Shown in pieces: positions 1 through 8,159 of a stretch of DNA of 37,063 nucleotides (position 1 is its first letter; the number at the start of each line of letters is the position of its first letter). The notes beneath the pieces were generated by a model. It was not told the DNA's origin. It saw nothing but the letters and a program-made list of their open reading frames with translations, and ran no database searches. A program made the translations under genes and the position numbers. Source of the stretch: Prolixibacteraceae bacterium (GTDB lineage Bacteria > Bacteroidota > Bacteroidia > Bacteroidales > Prolixibacteraceae); NCBI GenBank assembly GCA_021740385.1, contig JAIOZY010000050.1:1-37063 (forward strand), in the 5' to 3' direction.

Positions 1-129
1 GAAATAACATCGGAAGTTAAAGCATGGGAAAACCACAGGAACAACAAAACCGCAAAAATTAATTGGCAGTTTACAAACGATCAGGCACGGATCAAGCTCA
101 AAAGACTTTATCCGTCAATTTTAAGTTAA
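1..129 (+). CDS. IS630-family transposase, C-terminal end (partial, runs off the window)
   Basis: The frame starting at base 1 is open to a TAA at 127-129 and encodes about 42 residues. It contains VKAWENHRNNK and then WQFTNDQARIKLKRLYPS. The pattern of an acidic/Trp segment, an arginine-asparagine pair, then W-x-F-T-x-x-x-A-R-x-K-L-x-x-L-Y-P is the characteristic C-terminal end of IS630-type DDE transposases, which cut and paste DNA at TA dinucleotides. The catalytic residues lie upstream of the window and cannot be checked. Fewer than 10 bases separate its stop from recognisable VWA-family sequence, so the right end of the element must lie at or very near this stop. The element appears to sit inside the VWA gene that follows. 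The family assignment is by eye from a short fragment. Confidence 0.7.
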   Translation, partial: EITSEVKAWENHRNNKTAKINWQFTNDQARIKLKRLYPSILS

Positions 130-1379
130 CACAACACTACTTTAACTATAATTATCCGGAGCCTGAAAATGATATGCCTTTTTCGGTAACAACCGAGTAC
201 AATACATGCCCGTGGAATAAAGAACATGGCTTAATGCTGGTTGGGTTGAAAGGGAAAAGCCTTGATAAAGAAAACCTTCCCCCGTCGAACCTGGTCTTTT
301 TGATTGACGTTTCGGGGTCAATGAGTTCATACAATAAATTACCGCTTGTAAAATCGGCCCTGAAAATGTTGGTAAACGAATTGCGGCCCCAGGATAAAGT
401 GGCCATTGTTGTATATGCCGGCGCAGCAGGAATGGTGCTCGATGCCACACCGGGAACCAATAAAAAGAAAATTACCGATGCACTGGAAAACCTCAGGGCC
501 GGTGGCTCAACCGCGGGTGGCGAAGGGCTGCAACTGGCCTATAAAATTGCCGAAGAAAACAAGGTTGAAAACGGCAACAACCGTATTATTCTTGCCACCG
601 ACGGTGATTTTAACGTTGGCCCGTCGAGCGATGCCGAGATGGAACGCATGGTTGAAAAAAACCGGGAAAAAGGAACTTACCTTACCGTTTTGGGATTTGG
701 CATGGGAAATTACAAGGACAACAAACTGGAAACCATTGCCGATAAAGGCAACGGTAATTATGCTTACATCGACAACATTCAGGAAGCCCGTAAAGTATTT
801 ATCGGCGAATTTGGCGCAACGCTTTTCACAGTGGCCAACGATGTGAAAATCCAGGTAGAGTTCAATCCCGATAAAGTTAAAGGCTACAGGCTTGTAGGTT
901 ACGAAAATCGCTTACTGAACGAGGAGGATTTTAAAAACGATAAAAAAGATGCCGGCGAAATGGGTACCGGGCACACCGTTACAGCGCTATACGAGATTAT
1001 ACCTGCCGGTTCGGACGAAGAGGTGCCCGAAACCGAACCACTTAAATACCAGGAAAGAAATAACAAAAACAAAAAGAAATACACCAACGAAGCGGCTACG
1101 GTAAACATCAGGTATAAAGTCCCCGGGGAACAAAAAAGCCGCCTTTTCAGTCACGCAGTAAAATCTGACGAAAAAGATCCGGCAGACATTTCGACCAACT
1201 ACAAACTTGCTGCTGCCGTTGCTCAGTTTGGCATGTTGCTGCGCGATTCGGAATACAAGGGTTCCTCATCGTTCGACAACACCATTGAACTGGCAAAGCA
1301 GGCCAAAGAAACCGACGAAGAAGGTTATGTGGCAGAACTGATCAACCTGATTAAAACAGCAAAGGCACTGAAACAATAG
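130..1379 (+). pseudogene. VWA domain / DUF3520 protein (YfbK-like), 5' part removed by an IS element
   Basis: Homology to the YfbK-like surface VWA proteins starts abruptly at the YFNYNYPEPEND segment (about base 138) and continues to the stop. It includes the family's CPWNK motif, a VWA MIDAS (DVSGSMS, D-x-S-x-S), the second metal motif ATDGDFNVG, and the DUF3520 C-terminal region ending near an LRDSEYKGSSSFD motif. Family members are normally 550-700 residues, with a lipoprotein signal, often a carboxypeptidase-D-like domain, and an N-terminal vWF_N domain. All of that is missing here. The open frame can be stretched back to a TTG at 63, but those codons are the transposase gene read in another frame. 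The first in-frame ATG is at 174. Internal initiation could yield about 400 residues carrying the VWA domain but no export signal, so a functional product is unlikely. Confidence 0.72.
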
Positions 1380-1446
1380 TTCATTCGTTCAAATTGTTTA
1401 TTTCATTTCATTCTTGTACTCAATTATATTTTTGTGTTTTCAGCGT

Positions 1447-1486
1447 AAAAAAAATCCCGGCACAACACGAGGTTGTCCGGGATTTT
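1447..1486 (-). terminator. Rho-independent terminator of the metallo-hydrolase-fold gene
   Basis: Inverted repeat with arms 1451-1466 and 1472-1486 (one bulged base) around a 5-nt loop ACGAG. On the minus strand it is followed by eight T residues (complement of the A run 1447-1454), about 20 bases past the stop of the minus-strand gene. A shorter T run on the plus side means it may also stop plus-strand transcripts from the VWA remnant. Confidence 0.85.
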
Positions 1487-1504
1487 CACTTTTAGGTACA
1501 ATAA

Positions 1505-2395
1505 TTAACGCTGAGATAAGGTTAGAGAGTTATCTTGTCCAATATCATCCTGAAAGAAATCATTTAGGTAAAAATCCTGGTATTCATTCCGCATTTTAAA
1601 AATATGGGGTTTCGAATTCAACCGGCTGCGGTCGCTAAATGCTTCAAGCGTATTGTCGGTTATGTATTTGTCGAAATGCATTAAAACGTTGTAGCGCGCA
1701 TCCACAATTTTGTTCGTTAAACGTGCACCGCTGTTCAGCCCGTACCAATCGGCCAGAAAAGCAATATCAACATTCAGGTCGGAAACCCTGAGCCCTTTCA
1801 AATCGTAAAGGGTTTTGGGTGCCGAATTTCCTGAATGAAAAATCTTAACACCGTCAACCAAAACAACGTAAGCAATGTTTTCAAGCGCCTCGTTAATGGA
1901 ATTCGGATGCTTAACATGCAAGGCTAAAATTTCAATTCCGTTCAATATTAAACGGTCATAATAATTTTCAAGCGGCGTTGTCTCAATTATCCGGCTGCTG
2001 ATTTTCGGATAATCGGAAGTGAAAATTTTTAGCTTATTAATAACCTGTTGCGGACAAATCAGTTTTGCATGTTGATTGTGAAGCATAAACTGAGTGACAA
2101 CGTATGGATCAAAAATATCGGCCTGGTGGTTTGAGATAAAAACCAGATCAACATCATCGAAGGGCGACAAGCCTTGTTTCATTAACGAAACGGTTACCTG
2201 CTCCGGTTCAAGATAACGGTCCATCCCATTTTGGAATAAACCATCGAACAAAATCGTATGTGTTCCTATTTCGACAAGAAAACCACTGTTTGCGATGTAG
2301 GTTACCCTTGCCGTTTTAATATTTGTATTTGCATAAACAGATGACGAAAACAAAACACAAATTCCCATTAAAAAAATTACAATATGCCTTTTCAT
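1505..2395 (-). CDS. secreted metallo-beta-lactamase-fold protein with degenerate metal site
   Basis: 296 residues from an ATG at 2395 (a TTG two codons upstream is less likely). Residues 1-22 form a signal peptide ending at VYA. The order of elements matches UlaG-like metallo-beta-lactamase-fold hydrolases: an early beta sandwich with TILFDGLF, the central motif region at 88-97, a late HSG-x motif at 188-190 and a final MHFD at 239-242. The family's metal motif, H-x-H-x-D-H, reads N-H-Q-A-D-I here (89-94). The bridging aspartate in the HSGD motif is Asn190. Only the flanking AD-x-FDP and the last His240 survive. The fold is therefore supported, but metal-dependent hydrolysis is not expected. 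It could be a binding or sensory pseudo-enzyme. It is a single-gene unit with its own promoter (2466-2497) and terminator. Confidence 0.7.
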   Translation of the reverse strand: MKRHIVIFLMGICVLFSSSVYANTNIKTARVTYIANSGFLVEIGTHTILFDGLFQNGMDRYLEPEQVTVSLMKQGLSPFDDVDLVFISNHQADIFDPYVVTQFMLHNQHAKLICPQQVINKLKIFTSDYPKISSRIIETTPLENYYDRLILNGIEILALHVKHPNSINEALENIAYVVLVDGVKIFHSGNSAPKTLYDLKGLRVSDLNVDIAFLADWYGLNSGARLTNKIVDARYNVLMHFDKYITDNTLEAFSDRSRLNSKPHIFKMRNEYQDFYLNDFFQDDIGQDNSLTLSQR

Positions 2396-2465
2396 AGCCA
2401 AAAAATATTAGGTGATGTTAAACTTGGGAATCCGATTTAGGGATCAGCATTTAACTAAACTTGAA

Positions 2466-2497
2466 CAAAGGTATGACCATTCAAAGACAAAGTCAAT
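2466..2497 (-). promoter_or_regulatory. candidate Bacteroidota promoter for the degenerate metallo-hydrolase gene
   Basis: On the minus strand the -7 box TACCTTTG (plus 2466-2473) fits TAnnTTTG exactly. It lies 20 bp after ATTG (plus 2494-2497), one base off the -33 TTTG. The predicted leader is about 65 nt long. Start-site mapping would test it. Confidence 0.45.
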
Positions 2498-2542
2498 CAA
2501 AGCTTAACAATAATAAAGACATTTTGGTATTTTTTAGTAAAC

Positions 2543-2583
2543 GTCCACTTTTTGTTGATGAAAGTGCACTTTTAGTAGATAAA
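2543..2583. repeat. tandem 20-bp direct repeat, period 21, with central palindrome
   Basis: Two copies, 2543-2562 and 2564-2583, match at 16 of 20 positions (consensus GTnCACTTTTnGTnGATnAA). Where they meet there is a perfect 12-bp palindrome AAAGTGCACTTT (2561-2572). A 21-bp period is two helical turns, which places both copies on the same DNA face. The repeats lie about 85-125 bp upstream of the predicted start of the neighbouring minus-strand gene, a position typical of an activator site. Confidence 0.5.
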
Positions 2584-2644
2584 CGGAATTAAAGAAAACC
2601 AAAAAGTGATTTTTCTCATGCAAAAAATACGGTAAAAAAAAGCT

Positions 2645-3976
2645 TTAAACAACACCCTGCGCCAGCATGGCATCGGCAACCTTCACAAAACCACCAATAT
2701 TAGCTCCGGCCATATAATTAATTTTTCCGTTTGTTTTACCGTATTGCATACAGGTTTGGTGTATGCCCGACATAATGAGGTGCAGGCGGCTGTCGACCTC
2801 TTCACGTGTCCAGTTGTAACGGGTTGAATTTTGCGACATTTCGAGGCCCGATACGGCAACACCTCCGGCATTCACAGCTTTACCCGGTGCATAAACCAGG
2901 TTGTTGTTTAAATATTCCACCGCCTCGTACGTACACCCCATGTTCGACGTTTCGGCTATCATGAAACAACCGTTCTTTACCAGTTCTTTTGCATCGTCGA
3001 GGTTCAATTCGTTTTCGCAGGCGCAGGGCAATGCGATATCTACCGGGTGCAACCACGGCCTTTTGCCGGGAACAAACTGTGCATCAAACTCTTCGGCATA
3101 AGGCTCAACCACATCGTTGTTCGAAGCCCGTAACTCGAGCAAATATTCAACCTTATCGCCTGCAATCCCTTCCTTATCGATAATGAACCCATCGGGGCCC
3201 GATATGGTTACCACCTTTCCGCCCAGTTCGTTTATTTTTGTAATGGCCCCCCAGGCAACATTGCCAAACCCGGAAACGCCAAACGTATGCCCCTCGATAT
3301 CTTTACCCATTTCTTTCAGCATTTGTTGGGTGAAATAAACAGCGCCAAAACCGGTAGCCTCGGGCCTGATGAGGCTCCCGCCCCAGTTAATGCCTTTCCC
3401 GGTCATAACCCCGGTAAATTCGTTTTTCAGCCGTTTATACTGACCAAACAAGTACCCGATTTCGCGGCCGCCAACACCAATATCGCCGGCAGGCACATCG
3501 GTATTCGGGCCAATGTGCCGGTAAAGTTCGTTCATAAAACTTTGGCAAAAATGCATGATTTCGTTATCGGTTTTTCCCTTGGGATTAAAATCGGAGCCCC
3601 CTTTACCGCCTCCCATTGGAAGGGTTGTAAGGCTATTTTTAAACGTTTGTTCAAAGCCCAGGAACTTTAAAATACTGAGGGTTACGCTGGGGTGAAACCT
3701 CAACCCGCCTTTATAGGGGCCAATAGCACTGTTAAACTCGACGCGGTAACCGCGGTTTATTTGCACCTCGCCACGATCGTTCACCCATGGTACCCTGAAC
3801 ATGATTACCCGTTCGGGTTCGGTCATCCGCTCCAGGATTTTTGCTTTCATAAACCGTGGGTTTCGTGTATAAACATCCCATACGGTTTCTACCACTTCGT
3901 GCACTGCCTGATGGAACTCTTTCTCGCCGGGGTTGCGGGCGATAACCCGGTTCATAAAATCGTTAATGCCATTCAT
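2645..3976 (-). CDS. gdhA: NADP-type glutamate dehydrogenase
   Basis: 443 residues from the ATG at 3976, the usual size of hexameric bacterial GDH. It carries out reductive amination of 2-oxoglutarate with ammonium in the cytoplasm, linking nitrogen assimilation to the TCA cycle. Visible motifs are the substrate-binding YKGGLRFHPSV, the catalytic-lysine region PMGGGKGGSDFNPKGK, NTDVPAGDIGVGGREIGY, and the nucleotide-binding VSGFGNVAWG in the C-terminal Rossmann domain. The frame also allows a start at 4030, but that adds 18 non-conserved residues, and a good -7 box (TAACTTTG, 4003-4010) lies inside that extension, so the shorter start is preferred. Monocistronic. I see no clear hairpin terminator in 2402-2644. 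Confidence 0.96.
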   Translation of the reverse strand: MNGINDFMNRVIARNPGEKEFHQAVHEVVETVWDVYTRNPRFMKAKILERMTEPERVIMFRVPWVNDRGEVQINRGYRVEFNSAIGPYKGGLRFHPSVTLSILKFLGFEQTFKNSLTTLPMGGGKGGSDFNPKGKTDNEIMHFCQSFMNELYRHIGPNTDVPAGDIGVGGREIGYLFGQYKRLKNEFTGVMTGKGINWGGSLIRPEATGFGAVYFTQQMLKEMGKDIEGHTFGVSGFGNVAWGAITKINELGGKVVTISGPDGFIIDKEGIAGDKVEYLLELRASNNDVVEPYAEEFDAQFVPGKRPWLHPVDIALPCACENELNLDDAKELVKNGCFMIAETSNMGCTYEAVEYLNNNLVYAPGKAVNAGGVAVSGLEMSQNSTRYNWTREEVDSRLHLIMSGIHQTCMQYGKTNGKINYMAGANIGGFVKVADAMLAQGVV

Positions 3977-4002
3977 ACCAAAAAGTTTTATGTTGTTTGA
4001 AC

Positions 4003-4010
4003 CAAAGTTA
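4003..4010 (-). promoter_or_regulatory. -7 promoter element for gdhA
   Basis: Minus-strand TAACTTTG matches TAnnTTTG and lies 27 bp upstream of the chosen gdhA start codon. No good TTTG is found at the expected -33 distance, so the site is only moderately supported. It argues against the longer gdhA start at 4030. Confidence 0.4.
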
Positions 4011-4186
4011 GGGCATATCTTTTCCGGCACACATGATCAAAATCTTAAATATCATGATTGTAAAAATTTGAATACGTGTTGTTTAACATTTATTAACATT
4101 TTAGATTGAAACGAGTTTGATTTTTCTCATAAACACAGAAGCAAAAACTTTAATGCTTTTTTGAAAAAATATTTTTTTATGAAACG

Positions 4187-4204
4187 GCCCCGAATTGTCG
4201 GGGC
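4187..4204. repeat. 18-nt palindrome GCCCCGA/ATTG/TCGGGGC
   Basis: Perfect 7-bp arms with a 4-nt loop, in the 380-bp gap between gdhA and the next plus-strand gene. There is no T run on either side, so it is not a classical terminator. The same 7-4-7 layout with a CCCGA/TCGGG core recurs at 34069-34086, 34094-34111 and 36908-36925. Confidence 0.6.
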
Positions 4205-4224
4205 GAGTTCCATACTATAAATTT
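4194..4224 (+). promoter_or_regulatory. candidate promoter for the 219-residue secreted protein gene
   Basis: ATTG (4194-4197), 19 bp, then TAAATTTG (4217-4224), an exact TAnnTTTG with a one-base-off -33 element. It overlaps the palindrome at 4187-4204 and would give a leader of about 130 nt. A second TAAATTTG at 4261-4268 lacks a partner. Confidence 0.35.
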
Positions 4225-4358
4225 GAATACAGACAATTTTAATAGTATGAAATTATTACGTAAATTTGTTAAACATATAATTCAACATGATTAGTGTTAT
4301 TTAAACAGACTGAATTTCAATAATTACTACAATCAATATTTACAATATAAAAACAGCA

Positions 4359-5018
4359 ATGCAAAGAAAAATTACCCGGGCCTTGTTTATGCTGCCATTT
4401 CTAATGCAGTTATTTGGCCCTCGATGCGCAGCAGCGGGAAAAATGTTGTACAGCCAGTTTCCGGAAGGGTATTCGGGTTTCAATTCCACGTATATACCTT
4501 CATCCACATCAGGCTATCAGTTGTGTGCCGAAGATTTTCAAATATATACCGGCGCCGTATGGGAAATCAACAATGTAATTGTCAAATCTTCACATTCCTA
4601 TGATGATCCGATTGATTTCAAGGTTAAGTTCATGCAGAACGATAACGGGAAACCGGGAGAGGTCATCAGCGAATACAATGTGAATAACGTTCACATAGAT
4701 GCAGTTACATTTTGCTGGGACATTGCCCTGCCCGCTCCCCAAATATTAAATAGCGGCATTTACTGGGTGTGCGTTTACGGGAACAATCCATACCCCCATT
4801 TTTTTTGGGAGTGTGGCCATGAAGAATTTGGCCTTCAGCCACACCGCTACCGTCCACCTGATTTTCCCTACTGGAGACCTTTTAACACTCCACACAACAG
4901 CCTTTCGTTTGCCATACAGGGGCACGAATTGCATAGCGTACCTTTTAACATGCTTTTTTCCCTTTTGCTTTTTGGGCTTATTGGCTTAGGTGCATTTTTC
5001 AGGTGCCGGAATATGTAA
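4359..5018 (+). CDS. secreted protein of unknown function with C-terminal membrane/sorting tail
   Basis: 219 residues, family not recognised. The N-terminus (MQRKITRALFMLPFLMQLFG) is a signal peptide ending near residue 25. Residues about 28-185 are rich in beta-strand-like, aromatic and Tyr/Pro/His residues and look like an extracellular beta-sandwich, with phrases such as SGIYWVCVYGN. The C-terminus is tripartite: VPF at 194-196, a hydrophobic helix at about 198-214 (LFSLLLFGLIGLGAFF), and a basic end RCR at 215-217. This is the layout of PEP-CTERM/exosortase-like sorting signals, although the exact motif is not a classical PEP. It could equally be a plain C-terminal anchor. It is convergent with the TonB receptor gene and not in an operon. 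Confidence 0.7.
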   Translation: MQRKITRALFMLPFLMQLFGPRCAAAGKMLYSQFPEGYSGFNSTYIPSSTSGYQLCAEDFQIYTGAVWEINNVIVKSSHSYDDPIDFKVKFMQNDNGKPGEVISEYNVNNVHIDAVTFCWDIALPAPQILNSGIYWVCVYGNNPYPHFFWECGHEEFGLQPHRYRPPDFPYWRPFNTPHNSLSFAIQGHELHSVPFNMLFSLLLFGLIGLGAFFRCRNM

Positions 5019-5071
5019 GTTACGCCAAACAAAACTAAAAAATGGAACAAAGATGACGCTGGTTTAGCTAA

Positions 5072-5104
5072 TAAACGGGGATAATATCTGTGCAAACCCG
5101 TTTT
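5072..5104. terminator. weak bidirectional hairpin between convergent genes
   Basis: AAACGGG (about 5073-5079) can pair with CCCGTTT (5097-5103) across a 17-nt loop, with a short T run following. It lies between the 3' ends of two convergent genes. It is the only termination-like structure there and is not strong. Confidence 0.3.
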
Positions 5105-5135
5105 ATCCACGTCATCGGCATTCAAAAAAAAAAGC

Positions 5136-7487
5136 TCAGAATCGGAATCCATAGCTTACACTGGGAATAATAGGGAATATTGAAACAGAAACAACATTCA
5201 ATCTCCCTTCACGGTATGGATCAATATAACCATAGGTTGAATTTGCCCGGTTATACACATTGTAAACACTCAGTTCGAGCCAATGCGAATAATTCCGTTT
5301 ACCTTTTAACTGCTTTCGCACCCCAATATCGAGCTTATGAAATGTTTTCAATCGGAACCCGTTCCGTTCCGAATTTATATAAATTGTATTTGAAAAAGGT
5401 GGTAAAGGTTCCGAAGTCAGGATATTGAAGGAATATGTGGGATACACAGCGACGGGAACAGTGAACGGCTGCCCCGACAACAACGAGAAACTAAAATTCA
5501 CATCCCAACCTTTTCCCAAAATATAGCTACCTACAACTGAAAGGTTGTGGGGCCTGTCGTATGGTGAATTAAACCATTTACCATTCTCAAAATCTTTAAA
5601 AGAATGAAGGCTTTTTGAAAGCGTGTAACTTACCCATCCGGTAAAATCGCCTTCAAGCTTTTCAAATAAAAATTCAATTCCATACGATTTTCCATGTCCA
5701 TCGGCAGTAACTTCATCCAGATAATTTGGTTCCCCGGAATAATTCGCTGTTGTGAAAATGTGGGAGCTAAACCCGTCGCGATAACATAAAAGGTTTTCGG
5801 TGGTTTTATAAAAACCTTCAAAGCTTATTTCAAATCGCCGCCCCTTTACCGGGAAATTCATGTAATATCCGGCAGCCCATTGATTAGAAACCATTGGCTT
5901 ACGCTTTTCTGAAAGGCCTATCCATAAATCGACAGGTAGTCCCAGCCCCGTGTTGGACAATAGGTGAAGCGGCTGCGAAATTCTTGAATAAGAAGTTTTA
6001 ATCGAACTGTTTTTGCTTAAAAAATATTGCAGGTTCACACGCGGTTCGGCAATGAAACGTGCAAGCCCGTTGTACAGATAAAGTGAACCTCTCAGCCCGG
6101 CTTGTGCTCTAAATTTAATTCCTTCATAATTCACCGAAGCCCAAACTGCACCACTCTCAAAACGCCCCTCTGATATACGCTGCTGCGTCCATGAAGAATC
6201 AATACCGGTATAATTTACTGAAGCAGGAGCCAGTTGCACTTCTTCAATTTGCAGGCCGGCATCCAGTTTAATCCGGTTAGAAAAATCAAAATTGATACGG
6301 TCAGTCAGAATAAAATTCTGTAGCCGGGAATAAAACAACTTTTCATACATGGCAAGGGTATCTGTTCCATACGCCACCCCCCTGTTCGTGTTATTGCCCG
6401 AGTACCCCGCTTTTAGTTCATTTGAAAACCTGCCATGAGCATATCGCCATTGAATTCCCGATAGCAGGTTGTCCCACGATTTACCGTTATCTGATAAAGG
6501 TACGCCGGTGTATTCTTCATCATAATTCAAGGTAAAATCATCGCGGCTGTAATAATTGAAGAATGTTATCTTGTTTTTATCCGAAAGGTTCCAGTTTGCC
6601 GAAAAAGAAAAATCGGTATAACTGAAATTCAGGTCTTCCAACTGGTCAATTATTGCCCTTCCAAGTAAATCGAGATAGGTACGGCGCGCACTGGCCATTA
6701 CTGCCAGTTTGTTTTTTATTAGCGGGACTGATACCATCGCTTTTGCCGAAAGTAATCCGATATCGCCTTCACCATGTACCCTGTCCATCCCGGGTGTTTT
6801 CACCTCCATATCGATCACCGAAGAAACCCGTCCGCCATAATGGGCAGGAAATCCCGATTTATAAACTTCAACCTGATCAATGAGCATAGGGTTAACCACC
6901 GAAAGAAAACTGAAAAAGTGGTTGGTCTGGAATATGGGCAGACCATTAAGTAAAAAGAGGTTTTGGTCAGGGTTGCCCCCGCGTACGATCAATCGTGAAA
7001 CACCCTCGGAAGCAATTTGCATGCCCGGCTTCAGCGCAAGTGACTTTACAATATCTTTCTCGCCGGCTATGGCAGGAATGGACGAAATGGAAACCGATGA
7101 AAGCAATTCGAGCCCGGTCTCAATACGGTTGCTTTTCAAGGGCATGTTTTCTACTACCGTCACCTCTTCAATCACCACGCTTTTATCGAATGGTTTCAGT
7201 TTAATGGTAAACGTTGAATCGGAAGTCACTACAATTTTTTTAATACCCAACACATAATCATCATGTGTAGTGATCAGTGTATAATCACCGGGCACAAGCG
7301 CCATTCTAATCAGCCCCGACTGGTCTGAAATAAAATGTTTTCCTATCTCTTTCACCGCAACAGCAGCCTCAGGTAAGGGCATGTCGGTTTGTTCATCGCT
7401 AACTTCTGCCCTGAGGATATAGAAATTGTTCTGTGAAAACAGCACCAAAGGCATGGTTAAAAGAAATAAGGAAATTACCCACTTCAT
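5136..7487 (-). CDS. TonB-dependent outer-membrane receptor (carboxypeptidase-D-like + plug + barrel)
   Basis: 783 residues. The signal peptide (about 1-18) ends at LFSQ. A carboxypeptidase-regulatory-like beta domain covers about 24-95 (PLPEAAVAVKEIGKHFISD, TFTIKLKPF). The plug follows at about 120-235, with GMQIASEGVSRLIVRGGNPDQN, LLNGLPIF and AHYGGRVSSVIDM, typical of Bacteroidota receptors. The rest is a 22-strand barrel ending in the aromatic VSYGFRF that Bam recognises. It takes up an unidentified substrate across the outer membrane using TonB energy. It is the last gene of a tight minus-strand operon: 6 bases separate it from the 221-residue lipoprotein, itself overlapping the DUF4249 gene. 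It has no SusD partner, so a SusC-type glycan role is not indicated. The substrate cannot be inferred. Confidence 0.9.
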   Translation of the reverse strand: MKWVISLFLLTMPLVLFSQNNFYILRAEVSDEQTDMPLPEAAVAVKEIGKHFISDQSGLIRMALVPGDYTLITTHDDYVLGIKKIVVTSDSTFTIKLKPFDKSVVIEEVTVVENMPLKSNRIETGLELLSSVSISSIPAIAGEKDIVKSLALKPGMQIASEGVSRLIVRGGNPDQNLFLLNGLPIFQTNHFFSFLSVVNPMLIDQVEVYKSGFPAHYGGRVSSVIDMEVKTPGMDRVHGEGDIGLLSAKAMVSVPLIKNKLAVMASARRTYLDLLGRAIIDQLEDLNFSYTDFSFSANWNLSDKNKITFFNYYSRDDFTLNYDEEYTGVPLSDNGKSWDNLLSGIQWRYAHGRFSNELKAGYSGNNTNRGVAYGTDTLAMYEKLFYSRLQNFILTDRINFDFSNRIKLDAGLQIEEVQLAPASVNYTGIDSSWTQQRISEGRFESGAVWASVNYEGIKFRAQAGLRGSLYLYNGLARFIAEPRVNLQYFLSKNSSIKTSYSRISQPLHLLSNTGLGLPVDLWIGLSEKRKPMVSNQWAAGYYMNFPVKGRRFEISFEGFYKTTENLLCYRDGFSSHIFTTANYSGEPNYLDEVTADGHGKSYGIEFLFEKLEGDFTGWVSYTLSKSLHSFKDFENGKWFNSPYDRPHNLSVVGSYILGKGWDVNFSFSLLSGQPFTVPVAVYPTYSFNILTSEPLPPFSNTIYINSERNGFRLKTFHKLDIGVRKQLKGKRNYSHWLELSVYNVYNRANSTYGYIDPYREGRLNVVSVSIFPIIPSVSYGFRF

Positions 7488-7493
7488 GTCCGG

Positions 7494-8159
7494 TTATTTT
7501 TGTTTAATATTCCTGATCCTTACCATCGGGCTATTCAGTTTATCTGCTTTGATACAGATAAAACCACATACCTTTGACCCCGGTTGTACTGTCTTAAGGT
7601 ATAGGTCGTTTTGGAGTATGTGCTTTTTCGTTTTCTGGTTAACAAGAATGGTACGGGTAGTGTTGACAATTCCCAACAAAGCTATTGCTCCCGACCAAAA
7701 ATTCAACCTGAACCCGTTACGAGATAATTGTATCCCTTCTGGCGATTCGCTTGTCTCGGTATAATACGAGGTAGCCATTACAACAGGCAGCAACAATAAA
7801 TTACCCCAGTATTTTTGTCCTAAAACTTTTTGGTAACGGCTGCTTTCAAGCATTTCAACGGGTGTGTAATCGTTAATAAATTCCAGGGTGCGTACTGACA
7901 GGGTAAACGATGAATCGCTATTGTTTTGCACTTTTACCGGCACAAATATCATCTCATTTCGCCACAACTTTTTAGCGAGCCATTTGTTCTGGGCCGACAC
8001 TATATCAATATCGGAACAGGTAATAACAACGCCCGTTTTGTTTTCATTAACTGTTTGTCCGGTGAAAGCACTTACCGGGTTAATTGTACGATAAGGCATG
8101 GCACAACCAACAAAAATCAGCATGGCACTAACAACCATAAAATATTTTTCAAGGCGCAT
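7494..8159 (-). CDS. small lipoprotein of unknown function in the TonB receptor operon
   Basis: 221 residues. The lipobox IFVGC gives Cys19 as the lipidated residue. The rest contains a short hydrophobic stretch (YWGNLLLLPVVMATSYY) and a second one near RLNFWSGAIALLGIV, with beta-rich surroundings. I do not recognise a family. Its start overlaps the last 11 bases of the DUF4249 gene and its stop is 6 bases from the receptor's ATG, so the three are surely co-transcribed and probably translationally coupled. An accessory role for the receptor in the outer membrane is inference from position only. Confidence 0.75.
   Translation of the reverse strand: MRLEKYFMVVSAMLIFVGCAMPYRTINPVSAFTGQTVNENKTGVVITCSDIDIVSAQNKWLAKKLWRNEMIFVPVKVQNNSDSSFTLSVRTLEFINDYTPVEMLESSRYQKVLGQKYWGNLLLLPVVMATSYYTETSESPEGIQLSRNGFRLNFWSGAIALLGIVNTTRTILVNQKTKKHILQNDLYLKTVQPGSKVCGFICIKADKLNSPMVRIRNIKQK

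Noticed and set aside
406-846. 146-codon frame inside the VWA remnant
   Set aside because: Overlaps the conserved VWA domain frame, no homology by eye, out-of-frame shadow.
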